Source of the DNA: JAJFHI01 sp050633705
GTDB lineage: Bacteria > Pseudomonadota > Alphaproteobacteria > Rhizobiales > Hyphomicrobiaceae
Assembly (NCBI GenBank): GCA_050633705.1
Contig: JBOEGZ010000002.1
Coordinates: 310,001-374,000, forward strand
Direction: 5' to 3'
Length of the DNA stretch: 64,000 nt
The position numbers and the translations under genes are program-made. Below the pieces are notes generated by a model. It did no database searches. It was not told where the DNA came from and was given only the letters and a program-made list of their open reading frames with translations. Numbering within the stretch: position 1 is the first letter of the stretch; every line of letters begins with the position of its first letter. Positions 53,167-61,905 of the stretch are shown one piece after another.

Positions 53167-55449
53167 CTATTTCTTAGCTGCCCTACGCATAATGGGTGCT
53201 TTAACGACCAGACCGTTCAAGTCGTGAAACTCTAGCATGTCATCCGAAATACGGAAGTTTTCACTGTAGTCGTTATCCTTTTCGTAGAATCGACCATCAC
53301 GCTCAACAAGCTCCAGACCTTCTTCGGGCCACAAGGCGTTTTCACCTGGCATGAACCGGCGAATAATTGGCCCCTTGTCCGTCTTTACGATGATAGCGTG
53401 ATACGTCATTCCATGGCTTAGCACTGCATCGGCGATAACTTCTTCGCCTGCGTTGGGTTGATAGCTTGCAACGCGTCTCTCGAATTCGGCTTCCCTTTCT
53501 GCTGCGGCTGTCTCAGGGTCTTTGCGTGTTTGGGAGACTTGGAAATCTTGGTAGACTCCGGGCGGGGGTTCACCGGTGTCAGGATAATCGATCTTAAACT
53601 GAGTCAATGGAACGATGCGTTCATGACTGATCAAGGTCACGACTAACTTTCGCTTGTCGCCGACCCCTTCGAGTTGAAGTTGAACCTTGCCGATGCCGAC
53701 GCCGTCTTTAAACAGATTGCTTAGACCGTAATGGTCTTTAATATTGCCCTTCTGGTCAACAACGAACGCGTAGTTCGGGCGGTACTCATCGACGTCATCT
53801 TCTTCATAAGGGGCAACCAATTTCTTCGAGTTATAGCCAAGAAGGAAGTGAAGTCCCTCTTTTCCCGACCCCTTCAACTTGTCATCGCTAAAACCGATCA
53901 CGACAGACCGCCCAAGGCCGCGCCGCAGGAACGTCGCCCTTGATGAATTGATAAGATGGACTTCAGTAAGACCGTTCTTCTGCGCCATATTGTAGGACGT
54001 AAAGTCTCCAAGGTACTTGTCGTAACTAAACCGCCAGCAGTTTAGATCGTCCCTAAGTTTTATTTTTCGATGTTCGAGTTTTTCGGCTTTGGTTTTGCCC
54101 TTAACGGCACATCCATACGTACCATCACCTTCAAATCCGGAAAGTCGGACGCGATAGTTTTGAAGATCTTCCCAGTTCCTGAAGGTGTGAGGAACAATGG
54201 CACAAGCAGATTTCCATTTCGATGCGGTCAGAGCTTTTCGATCTTTCACGTCCAGATCAAATGGCCAAACAAACCCCTCCGGCGGATGGTCAGCGCCCCA
54301 CCGCTCCCTTACTGTTTCTCCAACAATGCGGCATCCACGAGTTTTGACGTAGGACAACGTCTGGCGAACGGGCGTCGTGCCATCTTTTTTCATTTTTATG
54401 CCGGATTTCGCGCGTGTCTCATCTGGCATGAAGCGATAATCGATTGGACCGGTTGCAGCCTTCAATTTTTTTGGCTTTTGATCGTCATTTTCCTTATGAG
54501 CAGTCGGTAGCCATGGGTTGATTTTTTTCAGTTCCTTGATGTTGCAGTAAGCAGGGAACTTCGGCATCGCCCACCAAATCATTGCAAGGTCTTTGCCCGA
54601 CCCTTCTTCTGCCAAATTTACTGCGGCAGCCTTGAATCTGGAGTACCTTTTGGCTGGCAATGTTGCGTTTGGTTGGCGGACATTCTCCGGATGGCGCGGA
54701 AAACGCAAACCCACACCGGCATCACGCCAAGCATAGCCTGTATGCTTTTTCATTCTCGGGTTTAAAAAATCAACGGGAATATTAAAGTACCCATGCATGA
54801 CTTTCCGACTGACGCCGTCAATGGATTCATGAATATTGAACTCCCAGTTTCCCGGTTCCCGGCAATTGTTGATGATATCGATTTTTGAAATCTTGGAATT
54901 CGTCGCGTGAAGGCCTTCTATCTTCGCCGTTATTGAGCGTCCTTTACGATTATAAACGCCGAGGTACGATTGAACTTTTGCGATACAGGAATTGCGATCT
55001 GGAATGGGGTGTGGCAAGAATTTTCGCAAGTCGATATTTGCAACCTTGATGAGTGGAGCGTTCGTCAGGTCATCGCCGTGAAGGAAAAGATCCATCAAAT
55101 AGAAACCAACGGGATTGTCGACAACAGTTGCCATTGTGATTGTATTGGCATGCTCCCACGTCTGTGCGACCTTCGTAATCTCTAACCACGGACGTTTTCC
55201 TTTCCACGGCGCCCTGTCGTCGCGTGGAATTTTGTAAGAAAACGTACCCGGCCCTTGCGGGACAGTGCCAGATTCGACAAAGGCGAATGCTGCCTGGGTG
55301 CTGCTATCGACAGACTGATCTGCAGAAATCGCGGTGTGCATTGGACAAGCGACAAACACCGCGCAAACCATGAATGTCCGAAACAGTGCTGATCTTCTTG
55401 GAATGACCAATTTCCTACGGATCGAACTTACAATTGCTTCAATGACCAT
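53167..55449 (-). CDS. unrecognised 760-aa exported protein
   Basis: I do not recognise a family. An N-terminal signal (ALFRTFMVCAVFVACPMHTAISA) is followed by a large, soluble, basic-aromatic protein with about nine cysteines (for example DRNSCIAKVQ, NNCREPGNW, PAYCNIKEL, TRGCRIVGE, YGCAVKG, LNCWRFSYD), suggesting disulfides. Segments such as LEITKVAQTWEHANTITMATVVDNPVGFYLMDLF and KVQLQLEGVGDKRKLVVTLISHERIVPLTQF look like beta-sandwich strands. The C-terminal MEFHDLNGLVVKAPI-like tail ends the chain. It faces the WD40-caspase on one side and the metzincin on the other, so it might be a substrate or inhibitor of them; that is speculation. Confidence 0.62.
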   Translation of the reverse strand: MVIEAIVSSIRRKLVIPRRSALFRTFMVCAVFVACPMHTAISADQSVDSSTQAAFAFVESGTVPQGPGTFSYKIPRDDRAPWKGKRPWLEITKVAQTWEHANTITMATVVDNPVGFYLMDLFLHGDDLTNAPLIKVANIDLRKFLPHPIPDRNSCIAKVQSYLGVYNRKGRSITAKIEGLHATNSKISKIDIINNCREPGNWEFNIHESIDGVSRKVMHGYFNIPVDFLNPRMKKHTGYAWRDAGVGLRFPRHPENVRQPNATLPAKRYSRFKAAAVNLAEEGSGKDLAMIWWAMPKFPAYCNIKELKKINPWLPTAHKENDDQKPKKLKAATGPIDYRFMPDETRAKSGIKMKKDGTTPVRQTLSYVKTRGCRIVGETVRERWGADHPPEGFVWPFDLDVKDRKALTASKWKSACAIVPHTFRNWEDLQNYRVRLSGFEGDGTYGCAVKGKTKAEKLEHRKIKLRDDLNCWRFSYDKYLGDFTSYNMAQKNGLTEVHLINSSRATFLRRGLGRSVVIGFSDDKLKGSGKEGLHFLLGYNSKKLVAPYEEDDVDEYRPNYAFVVDQKGNIKDHYGLSNLFKDGVGIGKVQLQLEGVGDKRKLVVTLISHERIVPLTQFKIDYPDTGEPPPGVYQDFQVSQTRKDPETAAAEREAEFERRVASYQPNAGEEVIADAVLSHGMTYHAIIVKTDKGPIIRRFMPGENALWPEEGLELVERDGRFYEKDNDYSENFRISDDMLEFHDLNGLVVKAPIMRRAAKK

Positions 55450-55834
55450 GGTAAATCAGACCTCCATCCCGGCGGCTGGCAAAATAACGCGAAGATCGAC
55501 GTATTCTAGCATCCGAATGCTTCGAAATTCAACGGCATGCGGTTGGACTTTGCAAAATTTGAATTGCCAAATATTCCTGCCCTGACATTAGTTTGGCAGA
55601 GCTTTTGGATAGGTCAACATCGCCAACACTACATTCAACCAAATTGTGGGTTGCTTTTGTTGCATCATTTCTTGGCATGTCGAGAGATGGTGATATTGGT
55701 AACCATGGATCGGATGCTTAGTCTTCAGGTCTTGATTTGAACCTGCCATTTTATATTGTGCTATGAACGCATTGTTTTTAGATACTTTTAGATACTTGTA
55801 GTGTTTCTGCCCAGCTAGGGAGGTTAATGCCAGC
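55450..55834. other. divergent intergenic region, 760-aa protein / metzincin
   Basis: 385 bp between divergent genes. It contains a short tandem TTTTAGATAC repeat near 55778-55797 just before the metzincin ribosome site. No gene was found in it. Confidence 0.35.
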
Positions 55835-56845
55835 ATGGCAAAGGTAATCAAGACGTTCGTTTCTGTACTTGTTGCAATTGGGACGTTTTTCGGCCCGGCC
55901 ATTGCACAGGATTTCGCGCCCGCGCCTGCAGCAGGGTTCTGGGAGTATTATCCACCTCGCGTCGCAGCCCGGATCACCTCTTATAATAAAACCATGCAGG
56001 CTGCCGGTCTTGTCGGACCTGAGGCCAGCAAAGGTGTGTTTGCCTCGCCACTCGTTTGGCCACCTTCAATAAAAAAAATAAATGTTTGCTTCTTCAATGG
56101 CCATCGCGCGTTTCACCAGCTTATTGCTATGACCGCGCTTGAATGGACAATAGGCAATGTCCTCATTCCTCTGGATTTTGGTGACCTAAATCAGCCGCGG
56201 GCCTGCAGTGAGAATGAATTTTCACACATCCGTGTCAGCTTGAATGACAAAGGACAAAATTATTCTGCGGTTGGGATATTGAGCTACAAAAGTTTCGCCC
56301 AGACTGAAGAGTCGATGTCGATTTCTGTCGTTAATCCGAACACCAAAAAGCTGGTTAACGCAATTGATCTGCGCCGAGCTGTATTGCACGAATTTGGCCA
56401 CGCTCTCGGTCTTGCACACGAGCACCAAAGCCCGTTTGGAAAGTGCGAAGAAGAATATAACTGGAAATATATTTACAGAGATTCTGCCAAACCACCGTTG
56501 AAGTGGTCAAAAAAAGTGGTTGATCACAATATGCGCCAGTTAAACAGACCAGGTACGTTTGCATCAGAATTCGATAAGGATTCCATCATGCTCTACACAT
56601 TCCCGGAACAGTTCTTCAAAGCAGGTAAAAACAGTTCGTGTTTTTCTGAAGAAAACTATTCGATCTCAAAAGTTGATCGTGATGTCATTGCAGAGCTTTA
56701 CCCTGCGGATCAAAAACGTCGCTACACGCTCTACGAGGAACGCCGCAAGCATTTGTTGGAAACGGCAAAAAATTCAAAAGCAGCCGACAATTCAAAGTCG
56801 GCCGCGTTGCAGCTGTTGAACGATTTTCTGCCAGAAATCAAATAG
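55835..56845 (+). CDS. exported astacin-like metzincin metalloprotease
   Basis: 336 aa with a signal peptide (FVSVLVAIGTFFGPAIAQ). The zinc motif is HEFGHALGLAHEHQ: His185, Glu186, His189 and His195, with Glu196 after it as in astacins. The Met-turn is Met252 in DSIMLYTFP. Cysteines (VCFF, RACSENE, GKCEEEY, SSCFSEEN) could form disulfides. A zinc endopeptidase acting outside the cytoplasm. The C-terminal 50 residues are charged and helical. GGGAGG lies 11 nt before the ATG. It is convergent with the caspase gene (56872), only 26 bp apart. Confidence 0.85.
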   Translation: MAKVIKTFVSVLVAIGTFFGPAIAQDFAPAPAAGFWEYYPPRVAARITSYNKTMQAAGLVGPEASKGVFASPLVWPPSIKKINVCFFNGHRAFHQLIAMTALEWTIGNVLIPLDFGDLNQPRACSENEFSHIRVSLNDKGQNYSAVGILSYKSFAQTEESMSISVVNPNTKKLVNAIDLRRAVLHEFGHALGLAHEHQSPFGKCEEEYNWKYIYRDSAKPPLKWSKKVVDHNMRQLNRPGTFASEFDKDSIMLYTFPEQFFKAGKNSSCFSEENYSISKVDRDVIAELYPADQKRRYTLYEERRKHLLETAKNSKAADNSKSAALQLLNDFLPEIK

Positions 56846-56871
56846 CGGGACAAAAAAACATCGAGCAGCAA

Positions 56872-59178
56872 CTAACGCTCGGTGTCCCACTGCAAAATCT
56901 TGATTGCCGCGTCGCCGATCGTGCCGATTGCGACCGAGCGCGTCTCGGGCAGCAATGTGGCTTGGCGCAACATCTTTTCTAATTCAGACGTTTCGCGGCG
57001 AAATGCCGTGTGTTTTGCGGATGTCGCTTTCGACAGACTGGGCTGTGCCAGATAGTTCAAGTTGAGCGGTGTTGCGCCTTCGGCGAGTTCGAAAACCACC
57101 AACAAGAGTCTCTCTCGACCTGTGCTCTGTACCCCGTCTGGTAGACCCAACGTCTTGCAGTCTTTTGGAGCACACCATGTCACGATTTGAATCAGGCTCG
57201 AAGCTGCCAGCAGGTCGTCCGGCTTTATGACTGGGCGATTGCCAACGTCAAATACAGAGATGCTTGCATCCGAACCGACAAGAAGTCCTGTTACCTGAAC
57301 TCGCTTTTCGCCCGTATTCGCCACTTCTATTCGGAGAACGTCACAGTGTTTTAGTTTTGGCGGCTTGGAGGGATCAAGCAAGTCACCACCCTCGTTGAGT
57401 TCGCGCATATTGGGTGGTGGGCACGCGTAGCCGTCATCCGTGGCACCTTCAGGCTTTGCAGCCGGAATTCGAAACATTCTTAGATCAATCGGCATGTCCT
57501 TCTTCGCAGGCACAATAGCGTCGGCAATTCGAAGTAAGTTTTTCTGTCGTGTTAGACGCCAAATGTTCTCTCGAAGCTGTTTCGCCACCGTTTCCGAATT
57601 TTCATTCAGCGGAATGGAGAACTGAGTTGCGGTATTTATGTGGTCGCGTGAGCCGGTATTTGGCAAGATCAACAATCGGTCTGATTGCACACGAAGATGC
57701 AAGTCGGCTGGTTCACCCACCGCGACCCAATCAAGTTTCAGACCTTCTTTCTGACCGGTCTGGGCTTGCACGAGCTTGATTGCCACGTTCGCCGTTTTTC
57801 CCGCCTGATCACTGCCATTCACTTGCGCGGCTATTCTCAAACTGAACGATACATTGCGTGTTGCTACCGCAACGGTGAGCGGGCCTGTCAGTTCTGCAAG
57901 ATCGGGTTCTGGCACATCACGAAACGAATGAGGCACAGCTGTTGAGCGATTGAGGCCAGATGTTGTGACCTTCAAATACCCGACCGGTTTTTCGCCTGAT
58001 CCGACCTTGTATAGCGCGAGAACACTTCCAACACTGACACTGGATAATGTACCCAGTTGCGACGTGATTTGATTATCTTGTTTGTCGATTTCGGCAGGCC
58101 ATCGCCACGTTTGTAAATCCTGATGCGTGAGGTTGATGCTGCGGTCCAATTCACCTTCATAGACAGGCGTGGGAAGGCCTGGTTGAAACGCGGCGTACAA
58201 GCTCTCAATTTGTTGCGCCAGGCTGCGATAGGATAAATTCGGGCCACGGTTTAAGGCTTTAACAAGCTGGTAAGTAAACACGCTGAAGATCTCGTTTTGA
58301 GCCTCAGGAATGCGTAACTCAAGGGCAAGTTTGTCAGCTTGTGCGGCTGCAAAAACTGTAATGCCGTTGCTCTGATCACGACCTTCACCAAGCCAACCAT
58401 CGTATTTTGTTTGCGATTGGCTTTCGGTTTTTGTCGCGACGCGTTCGATCGCCTCCGCAATGTCCCGGCGCCATTGTTCGCGAAAGGCCGGTGCGACCAA
58501 ATCCAATGGCTGAATATACTTGGTTTGAACGTCGTCTTCGATCCCACGGGTCATGTCGCCAGAGTGACAGGCATCAAACACGGCCCAGACGAAAACGTTG
58601 CCTGCAGCTCGTAGATTTTTTAAGAGCCCACGAATTTCATCGTCGACGAGCCCATTTTTTATTTTTCGCGTTGCCATATCGATTGGTCCGACATCGATCG
58701 GCAAAAATACTTCGTCAAAATTGTCCGGCTCAACATCGTCGCTAAAGCCAAACTGCGGTTGCTGCGAACCGTGCCCAGAAAAATAAACAACAACGAAGTG
58801 CTGCTTTTCTTTTTGTTTGGAGATTTTTTTGGTTAACGCTTCAAAGGCCGAAATAATATTCTGACGTGTCGGTGTTTTTCGGTCGGCAGGTACGGTATCG
58901 CCATCGGCCATCTTGTCGGCTAGGACTTGGATGTTATCTCGTTTGACCCCACGGCGGTGCAAGGTATCCCAAATGAGCCTGACATCATTTTTTGGTGCCT
59001 TAAGCGGCCTCATGATTTTTGCATTATAGCCTGACACACCAACAATGATGGCATGGTTTACAACATCGGTTTGTGCCCGAACGTCAGTCGCCGTGATTGT
59101 CGCGAAACAAACAGTGGTGAATGCCAGAAAAACGTCACGCATCATTTTAACACCAATCAGGAACTGCGTTTTCATCAT
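56872..59178 (-). CDS. exported caspase-family (peptidase C14) protein
   Basis: 768 aa with an N-terminal signal peptide (VFLAFTTVCFATITATDVRAQ). The caspase domain covers about 40-340; the catalytic pair is His136 (YFSGHGSQQ) and Cys204 (VFDACHSGD), both intact. Acidic residues (DDVEPDNFDE) near the active site fit Arg/Lys preference. The rest (about 380-768) is beta-rich and resembles the DUF4384-like accessory parts of other bacterial caspases (SVGSVLALYKVGSGEKPVGYLKV). The stop of the upstream gene overlaps its start by 4 nt (ATGA), so it is made together with the two membrane/exported proteins upstream. Confidence 0.84.
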   Translation of the reverse strand: MMKTQFLIGVKMMRDVFLAFTTVCFATITATDVRAQTDVVNHAIIVGVSGYNAKIMRPLKAPKNDVRLIWDTLHRRGVKRDNIQVLADKMADGDTVPADRKTPTRQNIISAFEALTKKISKQKEKQHFVVVYFSGHGSQQPQFGFSDDVEPDNFDEVFLPIDVGPIDMATRKIKNGLVDDEIRGLLKNLRAAGNVFVWAVFDACHSGDMTRGIEDDVQTKYIQPLDLVAPAFREQWRRDIAEAIERVATKTESQSQTKYDGWLGEGRDQSNGITVFAAAQADKLALELRIPEAQNEIFSVFTYQLVKALNRGPNLSYRSLAQQIESLYAAFQPGLPTPVYEGELDRSINLTHQDLQTWRWPAEIDKQDNQITSQLGTLSSVSVGSVLALYKVGSGEKPVGYLKVTTSGLNRSTAVPHSFRDVPEPDLAELTGPLTVAVATRNVSFSLRIAAQVNGSDQAGKTANVAIKLVQAQTGQKEGLKLDWVAVGEPADLHLRVQSDRLLILPNTGSRDHINTATQFSIPLNENSETVAKQLRENIWRLTRQKNLLRIADAIVPAKKDMPIDLRMFRIPAAKPEGATDDGYACPPPNMRELNEGGDLLDPSKPPKLKHCDVLRIEVANTGEKRVQVTGLLVGSDASISVFDVGNRPVIKPDDLLAASSLIQIVTWCAPKDCKTLGLPDGVQSTGRERLLLVVFELAEGATPLNLNYLAQPSLSKATSAKHTAFRRETSELEKMLRQATLLPETRSVAIGTIGDAAIKILQWDTER

Positions 59179-59801
59179 TCAGGTTTCAAGAATAGCTCCA
59201 GGCCCAATCCGTAGTTTTCGACAATCTTTCGCCGGTCACGGATATAGGGCCCAAAATTGGACCAGATTGTTTCAGCATGGCTTTTCAAGAAGGCCAGTGC
59301 GACGGGTTTGTCACAGATTTTTTTCTCAATGCAAATTTGCACGCCGTTGAAGAAACCAATGAGTAGATCCAATTCTTGCGCAATCCCCTTCTTGTTATTG
59401 GTGTCGTTGACCAGGAACATGGCAAATCGGTCTCTAAGTTTCTTTTCGGCCTCCGCATTCATGCGAACAGTATTAAGACGCGCAATTTTTTGTTCGTAAG
59501 AGCGCAACGCTTCGCTGATTGTGCGTCGGGCGGCAATGAACCGTTCGTCGTCATACTTCTCGACATATTGAAATGTGTATTTGACGCGATCGGCTTGCTG
59601 GAATGCGAGAAATTGATAAATCGAGAAAATAATGCCAGCTAGCAAACCGAGGTTTGACACGATCGCGACAACGACGGACCCATGCTTGACAAGTGGCGAT
59701 TGACTTAATCTGGATGAATGCGCTCGCAGCCAATTCAGGGCTTTGATTGTCGCCCGTCTATTTCTGGCAATCACTAAATCGAAAAACGACCGGTTGTCCA
59801 T
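59175..59801 (-). CDS. single-pass membrane protein coupled to the caspase gene
   Basis: 208 aa; function unknown. One transmembrane helix near residues 40-68 (VVVAIVSNLGLLAGIIFSIYQFLAFQQ) is followed by a long helical region rich in charged residues (YVEKYDDERFIAARRTISEALRSYEQKIARL), resembling DUF4760-type proteins. The topology would put the C-terminal domain on one side of the inner membrane. It overlaps the caspase gene by 4 nt and the upstream small gene by 44 bp, so the three form one operon. Confidence 0.72.
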   Translation of the reverse strand: MDNRSFFDLVIARNRRATIKALNWLRAHSSRLSQSPLVKHGSVVVAIVSNLGLLAGIIFSIYQFLAFQQADRVKYTFQYVEKYDDERFIAARRTISEALRSYEQKIARLNTVRMNAEAEKKLRDRFAMFLVNDTNNKKGIAQELDLLIGFFNGVQICIEKKICDKPVALAFLKSHAETIWSNFGPYIRDRRKIVENYGLGLELFLKPE

Positions 59802-60180
59802 CCTGTTGTTTCAACTCACTAATATTATCTTGTAGACATCGGATTTGCTTTTTCGTCAGGAAGTAGACCTTGTCTGCGGCGTGCTTGTCACCTTCGGGAT
59901 CAACGATCGGATCAAGAATTGTATCAGAGCGTGCATCACTTGTCGTATAATTACCGGAAGGCTGACTGCATTCAAGAAGCGAAACAATAACAGGGTCAAC
60001 AGGCTCGGCGAGGTAGACGGGCAAAAAGGTCTCGATGCAGGCCAGCTGCCGTTTGCTCAATTCAATCGAAGAGTTGCAAGTCGAGCACGCGTGGCCAACT
60101 CCCGCTGCAACCAGTGCAACACCGGCAATAGTTAAGCTTGCAGCAAAAAATGGTTTAGCGAGCTGGAATGCGTCAATCAT
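59758..60180 (-). CDS. small cysteine-rich anchored protein, function unknown
   Basis: 140 aa. A hydrophobic segment (FFAASLTIAGVALVAAGVGHA) is followed by ACSTCNSSIELSKRQLACIETFLP, with four or five cysteines, and a C-terminal region with EDVYFLTKKQIRCLQDNISELKQQ-like helices. I do not recognise the family. The ATG at 60180 is chosen over a TTG at 60204; both lack a strong ribosome site. First gene of the caspase operon. Confidence 0.58.
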   Translation of the reverse strand: MIDAFQLAKPFFAASLTIAGVALVAAGVGHACSTCNSSIELSKRQLACIETFLPVYLAEPVDPVIVSLLECSQPSGNYTTSDARSDTILDPIVDPEGDKHAADKVYFLTKKQIRCLQDNISELKQQDGQPVVFRFSDCQK

Positions 60181-60204
60181 ATTCGTGAACTTCGATTGCT
60201 TCAA

Positions 60205-60792
60205 TCGGCCAGCGAACCTTAGGCCGAACCAAATTTTGTGTCTAGTCGCGTCCAGAAGGACTTGCGACCATCAGCCTTTTGACTTGATTGTTGTTTTGGC
60301 AAACCTTGTCGGCTAAAGGGCAACATTTTATAGCCCTGCGTTGCACTAGGAGACAGTTCGTCCCGTCGCCGTAGTGAGTGACGTATACAAGGGCCGTACG
60401 TCGTATGTGACAGAATTTATTAGCGCGGCAATTATTTCGCTCGACCAAAAAACATGCATTCAAAAGCCACGATCTCTTCTGGCCTATGCTCTTTGCCCAT
60501 ATCGCGTCCTTCTCAAAGTCGAATGGCAAATTCGGGCGCGCCACTTCATGGACGGAGGAATTAGTTTAGGTTTTCGCGTTGCCAACGGATGGAACTCACT
60601 GCGAACAAATCTCGATATTTCTTTGACCCATCGTGGTAATGGACCGTGACTTCAAAAACATCTGCTTATCAATGTTGAACGGTCGCTTCAATCGACTATT
60701 TGAATAAGAAATTTTGAACCTGCTTGTGTGAAAAGACAATTTGAGAAAAGTCGCACCGCACAACCAAAACACATTTATGAAAACGACTTCGC
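60205..60792. other. 588-bp region without a supported gene
   Basis: Open frames on both strands here (for example 60242-60544 minus and 60374-60649 plus) have no family features or ribosome sites. Promoters of the caspase operon must lie at its left end. No repeats were noticed. Confidence 0.35.
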
Positions 60793-61905
60793 TCAGCTGA
60801 TAGACTGCATATGATTGTCGAAAGCACGATGCGGGAATCGCCGTGATTTTTGCAAGCCATTGTTGGGTGACTCATTACGTAGCGTGCCAGTACCAGAACT
60901 TACAGCGAATTGAGAGCCTCCAAGTTGTGCGAGCCCACAAGCGTCTGCGATGTCTGTAGTGTGATATCTGTCTGGATTCTCCGTATCAAAATAAACGATT
61001 TGATTGGCTCTTGGCGCAGAGGCCGCGAGCCAACGCTGATCTGCACTCATAGCAACGGAGCCAATATAACCTTTCAGTTCTGTGCCAAGAGCTTCGGACG
61101 GTTCAATAATTTTGAGTGGTGTGTCGAGATTTGCGTGCCCGATGAGACCCGGAGCATTTTCCATTTCTCCTTCCCATTGTCCGCCAAACCATATGGTGCC
61201 GTTGCTATCTTGGGTCAGGTGGCGGACAGAAAGCTGGTGCAGGCTTTCTGGAAGCGTATGCTGCGCAATAAGCACACCGGTCGTGGTGTCAATGAAACAA
61301 AGGGACGGTGTCATGGTGGTGAGATTGAGTTTTTCGCGACCGCTTTCGGGATGCGTTTCTATCCCGCCGTTGGCAACGGCCAACGTCTTTCCATCTGGTT
61401 GTAAAAGAATATCATGCGGACCAATACCATGGCTCGAAAACTCCCCAATGCGTGTGAAATTTGTTTTGGCGTCGTAAACTCCGATGATGCCACGCGAAGC
61501 ATTAAAGTCGTTTTCAGTCGTGTAGAGAATACGACCGTTCGAAGAGAACGTGCCATGACCGTAAAAGTGGCGGTCTATCGGAGGGGCGAATAATGTTGGT
61601 GGATTTTGATTTTGTGCATTGAAAGACAGTGCAAACCGACCAGGGCGTCGTGCGAAAGCGACAACGTTCTTAGTCCTTTTGTCATAGGCAAAGTCGTGGC
61701 CCCGCCCCTGAATCGGAAGCTCTCGTATGATTTTCCCGTCTGACGTCAAAACGGTTAGCGCGTAGCTGCCATTGGATTTCTTGCACGCAGCAAGAAGAAG
61801 GCTTTTTGGGCTGCTGGCCCAAACCGGCATTTGAAATGATGGACAGAGCGCAGAGGCGAGACCAAGTGTTGTGCCTGTTAAAAAATGTCTTCGATCAATC
61901 GCCAT
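60793..61905 (-). CDS. DUF1513 family periplasmic protein
   Basis: 370 aa with a twin-arginine signal (IDRRHFLTGTTLGLASALCPSF). The body is a seven-blade propeller-like DUF1513 protein: GRGHDFAYDKRTKNVVAFARRPGRFALSF, HFYGHGTFSSNGRILYTTENDF, GIGPHDILLQPDGKTLAVANGGIETHPESGREKLNL, and SLHQLSVRHL. The family accompanies imelysin and dihaem proteins in iron-uptake loci. The start overlaps the end of the imelysin gene by 11 bp. Function unknown beyond that context. Confidence 0.87.
   Translation of the reverse strand: MAIDRRHFLTGTTLGLASALCPSFQMPVWASSPKSLLLAACKKSNGSYALTVLTSDGKIIRELPIQGRGHDFAYDKRTKNVVAFARRPGRFALSFNAQNQNPPTLFAPPIDRHFYGHGTFSSNGRILYTTENDFNASRGIIGVYDAKTNFTRIGEFSSHGIGPHDILLQPDGKTLAVANGGIETHPESGREKLNLTTMTPSLCFIDTTTGVLIAQHTLPESLHQLSVRHLTQDSNGTIWFGGQWEGEMENAPGLIGHANLDTPLKIIEPSEALGTELKGYIGSVAMSADQRWLAASAPRANQIVYFDTENPDRYHTTDIADACGLAQLGGSQFAVSSGTGTLRNESPNNGLQKSRRFPHRAFDNHMQSIS

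Noticed and set aside
60242..60649. Overlapping open frames on both strands in the gap before the DUF1513 gene
   Set aside because: No ribosome sites, no hydrophobic or domain pattern, and composition unlike the real genes.
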